Assembly: GCA_029863355.1 (NCBI GenBank)
Contig: JAOTVO010000181.1
Coordinates: 1 to 5,690, forward strand
DNA: 5,690 bases
Direction of reading: 5' to 3'
From: Candidatus Krumholzibacteriia bacterium
GTDB lineage: Bacteria; Krumholzibacteriota; Krumholzibacteria; WVZY01; JAKEHA01
Part shown: piece by piece, positions 1 to 2,853 of the stretch
How the letters are laid out: the number at the start of each line of letters is the position of its first letter
Numbering within the stretch: position 1 is the stretch's first letter
Program-made: the position numbers and the translations under genes
Notes under the pieces: model-generated
What the model saw: the letters and a program-made list of their open reading frames with translations, nothing else
Database searches by the model: none
What the model was told of the DNA's origin: nothing

Positions 1-59
1 TCCGGCGCCGCAGCCGCCCGAATGTCACCAACTTTGGGACCCGATCATTGTATGTAGGG

Positions 60-605
60 ATGAACGCCAAGGACGATGCGACCCTGGTAGCGGAGTGCCT
101 CGGTGGTGACAACCGGGCCTTCGAGACGCTCGTTCGCAAGTACGAAAAGGCGGTCTACAACGTCGCCCTGCGCATGCTGGGCGCGCCGGAAGACGCCCAG
201 GACATCGCGCAGACCGTCTTCGTAAAGGCCTACGAGAAGCTCGACAGCTACGACTCGGCGCATCAGTTCTTCAGCTGGATCTACCGCATCGCCATCAACG
301 AGTCGATCAACTACTCGAAGCGGGCGAAGCGGATCCAGGAGTACGAGAGCGGCGTGACGCCCTCGCTGGAAGCGGCGCCCGACCGCTCGTACGACGAGGG
401 AGATCTGGCGGAGGTCGTCGGCGAGGCCATCAAGGAGCTGAGCCTCGACTACCGGATGGTGATCGTATTGCGCCACTACCACGACTTTTCGTACCAGGAG
501 ATCGGCGAGATCCTCTCGCTGCCTGAGAAGACGGTGAAGTCGAGGCTGTTCACAGCGCGCCAGCGCCTCAAGGAGTATCTCGAGGCCAGAGGGATCGATC
601 GATGA
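60..605 (+). CDS. ECF-family RNA polymerase sigma factor
   Basis: Directs RNA polymerase to a specific set of promoters in the cytoplasm. Counting from the ATG at 60, the protein has 181 residues, normal for a group 4 (ECF) sigma factor with only regions 2 and 4. Region 2 spans about residues 20-92: a YEKAVYNVALRML helix, the acidic EDAQDIAQTVF core-binding stretch (44-54), then WIYRIAINESINYSKR (73-88), the usual promoter-melting and -10 segment. An acidic linker (about 94-118) leads to region 4 (about 124-175), with LSLDYRMVIVLRHY, a helix-turn-helix SYQEIGEILSLPEKTVKSRL and a basic tail. The start is uncertain: an in-frame TTG at 48 has a weak GGGA 8 bases upstream, whereas the ATG at 60 has AGGG too close to act as a good ribosome site. 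The frame is open to the window edge, so an upstream start is possible. The 3' end overlaps the next gene by ATGA, typical of a sigma/anti-sigma pair. The family call is secure; the regulon is unknown. Confidence 0.93.
   Translation: MNAKDDATLVAECLGGDNRAFETLVRKYEKAVYNVALRMLGAPEDAQDIAQTVFVKAYEKLDSYDSAHQFFSWIYRIAINESINYSKRAKRIQEYESGVTPSLEAAPDRSYDEGDLAEVVGEAIKELSLDYRMVIVLRHYHDFSYQEIGEILSLPEKTVKSRLFTARQRLKEYLEARGIDR
588..594 (+). promoter_or_regulatory. Ribosome binding site of the putative anti-sigma gene
   Basis: AGAGGGA lies 7 bases before the ATG at 602, inside the last codons of the sigma gene. With the ATGA overlap this fixes the start of the downstream gene and implies coupled translation, which would keep sigma and its partner at matched levels. 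Confidence 0.7.
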
Positions 606-1417
606 TCGACGAAAACACGCTCGAGCTGATGCACCTGGTGATCGACGGTTCCGCGAGCACGCCGCAGCGCGAGGCGCTCCAGCGCCGGCTGCAGGACGAT
701 CCGGAGGCCAAAGCGCACTTCGAGTCGCTGCAGCGGGTGGTGCGGCTCATCGAGTCGGTGCCGGAGGCAGCGCCGCCGGAGCATCTTTTCCATCGCATCG
801 TCGACGCCGTGCCCTTCGGGCGCGCCCGGTGGGCGCGCGGCGCGGCGCCCGCGTCCGGTCTGTCAGCGTGGCTGCGGGACGCTTGGCGGCGGCCCGGCCT
901 GCGCTTCGCCGGGACCTTCGGCCTGGGATTGGCCGTCGGGGTGGCGCTGATATCGATCGCGGGGCGCAACTGGCATGTGTACAACAGGTTATACCGACCA
1001 CTTGACATATCCGAGGTTTCCGGGACAATGAAGACCATCCAGACGGCGGACGGCTTCCGGGAGATCGCTCGCCTGGGCGTGGGCGCGGGGAGCGTGAGCG
1101 GGGTCGTTCGCTTGCACCGATCTGAGGAGGCCCTCCTGGCGGAGGTCGACCTCAAGACTTCAGGGGAGATCGACTGGGTTCTTTCGTACGGCAGCGATGG
1201 CGTGTCGTTCGAGGGATTCCGGCGCCTGGCGGGGACGCCGGAGGGAAGTGCGGTGGAGTCGCGCGACCACCAGACGCGCGTGCACCAGAGCGGGGATGAC
1301 CGGTACTTCTTGTTCTTCAGCGGCGGAACGGAAGCGGTGCCGCCCATGACGCTGCGGATCTACCAGGCCGACGCGCTGGTTTTCGAGGGGGCCGTCGGCG
1401 GCGAAGGCGGCGGCTAG
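602..1417 (+). CDS. Putative membrane-anchored anti-sigma factor
   Basis: The 271-residue protein probably holds the adjacent ECF sigma factor inactive at the inner membrane. The role is inferred from position and layout, not from a recognised signature. Residues 1-70 are a charged, helical cytoplasmic segment (LQRRLQDDPEAKAHFESLQRVV, then PPEHLFHRIVDAV) resembling the N-terminal helices of anti-sigma factors. A basic, Trp/Arg-rich juxtamembrane stretch (about 74-101) precedes one hydrophobic segment (about 102-120, LGLAVGVALISIAG). Residues 122-271 would be periplasmic and look beta-rich, for example VVRLHRSEEALLAEVDL, YFLFFSGG and MTLRIYQADALVFEG, perhaps a small sandwich domain that senses a ligand. 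The protein has no cysteine at all, so the zinc-binding HxxxCxxC motif of ZAS-type anti-sigma factors is absent. It starts within the sigma stop codon. It could instead be an unrelated membrane protein co-transcribed with sigma. Confidence 0.75.
   Translation: MIDENTLELMHLVIDGSASTPQREALQRRLQDDPEAKAHFESLQRVVRLIESVPEAAPPEHLFHRIVDAVPFGRARWARGAAPASGLSAWLRDAWRRPGLRFAGTFGLGLAVGVALISIAGRNWHVYNRLYRPLDISEVSGTMKTIQTADGFREIARLGVGAGSVSGVVRLHRSEEALLAEVDLKTSGEIDWVLSYGSDGVSFEGFRRLAGTPEGSAVESRDHQTRVHQSGDDRYFLFFSGGTEAVPPMTLRIYQADALVFEGAVGGEGGG
1002..1029 (+). promoter_or_regulatory. Candidate sigma-70-type promoter inside the anti-sigma gene
   Basis: A perfect -35 hexamer TTGACA (1002-1007) is followed after 16 bases by GACAAT (1024-1029), which matches four of six -10 consensus bases. 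The stretch is locally AT-richer than its surroundings. It could give a transcript reaching the repeat gene about 520 bases downstream without the sigma gene, or it could be a chance match in coding sequence. Confidence 0.25.
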
Positions 1418-1432
1418 GGCGGCTACTGGGCG

Positions 1433-1465
1433 GCGGACGGCCGGGAATGGCCGCCGCGGTTTCTC
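1433..1465 (+). terminator. Possible weak intrinsic terminator after the anti-sigma gene
   Basis: GCGG, a bulged A, then CGGCC (1433-1442) pairs with GGCCGCCGC (1449-1457) around a 6-base loop, giving nine G-C pairs. It is followed by GGTTTCTC, a poor U-tract. It starts 16 bases after the anti-sigma stop codon, where a terminator would be expected, and would partly separate the sigma/anti-sigma pair from the repeat gene. The weak U-tract keeps confidence low. Confidence 0.4.
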
Positions 1466-1487
1466 ACCAACTTCAGAATACGCACGT

Positions 1488-1517
1488 TTGTAGTCCTGTT
1501 TAGAAGGCGGATAGTTT
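1488..1517 (+). promoter_or_regulatory. Weak promoter candidate upstream of the repeat-protein gene
   Basis: The AT-richer part of the 130-base gap (about 1471-1520) contains TTGTAG at 1488-1493 and TAGTTT at 1512-1517, with 18 bases between. Each half matches its sigma-70 hexamer poorly. No clear ECF-type -35 (GGAAC-like) at a sensible distance was found. This is offered only as the most likely place for a promoter. Confidence 0.18.
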
Positions 1518-1533
1518 AGAACACCCCCCTCCC

Positions 1534-1540
1534 AAGGAGG
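1534..1540 (+). promoter_or_regulatory. Strong Shine-Dalgarno of the repeat-protein gene
   Basis: AAGGAGG, an almost complete match to the anti-Shine-Dalgarno, sits 7 bases before the ATG at 1548. It fixes the start and suggests the repeat protein is translated efficiently. It is the best ribosome site in the window. Confidence 0.88.
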
Positions 1541-1547
1541 TTGCCCC

Positions 1548-2768
1548 ATGTCGACTAAATCCAGAAACGTTTTTATCGCCGGCAGTGTGATCGTGGTCGC
1601 GATCGCGGCTTTCTTCGCTTACAACCAGCGGTCGACGCCGAGCGGCGAGGAAGTCTCGGGCGCCATAGGAACCGTCGACAAATACCACTCCCAGCAGATC
1701 AATGAGACGGACGTGGTGCTCGAGGGGTTCGATCCCGCCCAGGCGCAGCAGGCCATCGACCAGTGGCTGGGTGAAGAGGCCACGGTCGAAGAAATGGCCG
1801 GGCTCTTGGGTCGCGCGTCAGCTCAGGAGAAGGCCACCTACTTCGAGCGGGCGTCGGCCCAGGAGAAGGCGAGCTTCCTCGATCGCGCCACCGTGCAGGA
1901 GAAGGCCACCTACTTTGAGCGGGCGTCGGCCCAGGAGAAGGTGAGCATGTTCGAGCGCGCCACCGTGCAGGAGAAGGCGAGCTTCCTCGAGCGCGCGTCG
2001 GCTCAGGAGAAGGCGAGCTTCGAGCGCGCGTCGGCGCAGGAGAAGGCCACCTTCCTCGAGCGCGCGTCTGCGCAGGAGAAGGCCACTTTCCTCGGCCGCG
2101 CGTCGGCCCAGGAGAAGGCGAGCGTCCTCGGGCGTGCGTCGGCCCAGGAGAAGGCGAGCCTCTTCGAGCGGGCGTCGGCCCAGGAGAAGGCGAGCGTCCT
2201 CGGGCGTGCGTCGATCCAGGAGAAGGCGAGCCTCTTCGAGCGGGCGTCGGCCCAGGAGAAGGCGAGCTACCTCGAGCGCGCCTCGCTCGAGGGCAAGGCG
2301 GCCATGCTCGAGCGCGCGTCGGCTCAGGAGAAGGCGAGCGTCTTCGAGCGCGCGTCGGCTCAGGAGAAGGCCACCTTCCTCGAGCGCGCGTCGGCTCAGG
2401 AGAAGGCGAGCGTCTTCGAGCGTGCCTCGGCCCAGGAGAAGGTCAGCATGTACGAGCGCGCGTCGGCTCAGGAGAAGGCGAGCTTCCTCGAGCGGGCGTC
2501 GGCCCAGGAGAAGGCAAGCTTCGAGCGGGCGTCGGCCCAGGAGAAGGCGACCTTCCTCGAGCGTGCCACCGCACAGGAGAAGGCCAGCTTCCTGGCACGG
2601 GCATCGGCCCAGGAGAAGGCGAGCGTTCTCGAGCGCGCCTCCGCCCAGGAGAAGGCCAGCATCCTCGGCCGTGCCAGCATGCAGGAGAAGGCCATGCTTC
2701 TCGAGCGCGCGTCGATGCAGGAAAAGGCGAGCATCTTCGAGCGGGCGTTCGTCGCCCAGGCCCGGTAG
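1548..2768 (+). CDS. Membrane-anchored protein of 26 tandem 12-residue repeats
   Basis: I do not recognise this 406-residue protein as a named family. Residues 1-7 are basic, 8-25 are hydrophobic (FIAGSVIVVAIAAFFAY), so it is an inner-membrane anchor or a signal peptide and the rest is probably periplasmic or outside. A linker (26-76) contains GTVDKYHSQQINETDVVL. Residues 89-398 are 26 contiguous copies of a unit with consensus RASAQEKASFLE; R1 and A2 never vary and K7 is invariant. Only positions 9-12 vary much: F/L/V/Y/M/I at 10-11 and mostly E, otherwise G, D or A, at 12. The protein ends RAFVAQAR. Composition (A, E, K, Q, R, L) favours helix, with no Cys, Pro or His in the array. Twelve residues is neither a heptad nor the 11-residue period of group 3 LEA proteins, although the flavour is LEA-like. 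A structural, tethering or stress-protective envelope role is inference. Its neighbours suggest a link to envelope signalling. Confidence 0.85.
   Translation: MSTKSRNVFIAGSVIVVAIAAFFAYNQRSTPSGEEVSGAIGTVDKYHSQQINETDVVLEGFDPAQAQQAIDQWLGEEATVEEMAGLLGRASAQEKATYFERASAQEKASFLDRATVQEKATYFERASAQEKVSMFERATVQEKASFLERASAQEKASFERASAQEKATFLERASAQEKATFLGRASAQEKASVLGRASAQEKASLFERASAQEKASVLGRASIQEKASLFERASAQEKASYLERASLEGKAAMLERASAQEKASVFERASAQEKATFLERASAQEKASVFERASAQEKVSMYERASAQEKASFLERASAQEKASFERASAQEKATFLERATAQEKASFLARASAQEKASVLERASAQEKASILGRASMQEKAMLLERASMQEKASIFERAFVAQAR
1776..1811 (+). repeat. Degenerate N-terminal copy of the 12-residue repeat
   Basis: Residues 77-88 of the repeat protein (EATVEEMAGLLG) align without gaps to RATVQEKASFLE and lie immediately before the first regular unit in the same register. 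They share A, T, V, E, A and L at the expected positions and end in G, as several regular units do. It is probably an ancestral or capping copy that has escaped homogenisation. Confidence 0.6.
1812..2741 (+). repeat. Array of 26 in-frame tandem coding repeats (36 bases, two of 33)
   Basis: Twenty-four units are 36 bases and two (1992-2024 and 2493-2525) are 33 bases, each lacking one codon in the hydrophobic doublet so that ASFLE becomes ASFE. Both lengths are multiples of three, so gain or loss of units never breaks the frame. The DNA core CAGGAGAAGG is identical in nearly all units, including synonymous sites; the clear exception is unit 14 (2277-2312, RASLEGKAAMLE). Conservation at silent sites indicates recent expansion or recombination as well as protein-level selection. 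Confidence 0.97.
2097..2240 (+). repeat. Recent 72-base tandem duplication within the array
   Basis: Units 9-10 (2097-2168) and 11-12 (2169-2240) are the same two-unit block, ASVLG followed by ASLFE. They differ at 3 of 72 positions: one silent change in the first Arg codon, and GCC to ATC giving Ala to Ile in unit 12. This is one of the youngest visible duplication events in the array. Confidence 0.85.
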
Positions 2769-2784
2769 CATCGACGGATCGATG
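2769..2784 (+). repeat. Small hairpin directly after the repeat-gene stop codon
   Basis: CATCGA (2769-2774) and TCGATG (2779-2784) are perfect inverted copies around the 4-base loop CGGA, beginning at the base after the TAG. It has no U-tract, so it is not a convincing terminator. It might stabilise the 3' end of the upstream message or be chance. Confidence 0.35.
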
Positions 2785-2807
2785 ACCTGGCCGAACGGTT
2801 GCCCCGC

Positions 2808-2853
2808 GAAGGGAGAGGTGTCGTGACCCGCGGGTCACGGCATCTCTCCCTTC
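2808..2853 (+). promoter_or_regulatory. Long inverted repeat enclosing the ribosome site and start codon of the large gene
   Basis: The arms 2808-2830 and 2831-2853 are complementary at 21 of 23 positions. The two exceptions (2818/2843 and 2821/2840) are G-T, so in RNA both become G.U wobbles and the hairpin is unbroken apart from its tip loop. The centre, CGTGACCCGCGGGTCACG (2822-2839), is a perfect 18-base palindrome. The left arm contains the Shine-Dalgarno AAGGGAG (2809-2815, 7 bases before the start) and the GTG start at 2823. The right arm encodes signal-peptide residues. Two readings fit: an mRNA structure hiding the initiation site, or a DNA operator for a dimeric protein at the 18-base core. 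No U-tract follows, so it is not an ordinary terminator. Confidence 0.8.

Noticed and set aside
591..610. Cluster of GATC/ATCGAT self-complementary sequence at the sigma/anti-sigma junction
   Set aside because: It is short, coding in both genes, and explained by Asp/Ile/Arg codons; no larger structure is built on it.
818..838. GC-rich inverted sequence around GGGCGCGCCC in the anti-sigma gene
   Set aside because: It falls in Arg/Gly/Ala codons of a high-GC gene, where such runs are expected by chance.
1812..2741. CRISPR array, because of the regular 36-base period
   Set aside because: The units are contiguous with no unique spacers and encode a continuous protein with a strong ribosome site.
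1812..2741. Classical coiled-coil reading of the repeats
   Set aside because: A 12-residue unit does not keep a heptad or hendecad hydrophobic stripe, so a simple two-stranded coiled coil is not supported.
1818..2771. Long antisense reading frame rich in Leu, Arg and Gly across the repeats
   Set aside because: Any stop-free repeat unit leaves other frames open along the whole array. It lacks a credible start signal and mirrors the sense repeat.
2134..2826. Arg/Ser-rich frame overlapping the repeat array on the + strand
   Set aside because: It is the shifted reading of the same 36-base unit, with no ribosome site and an implausible composition.
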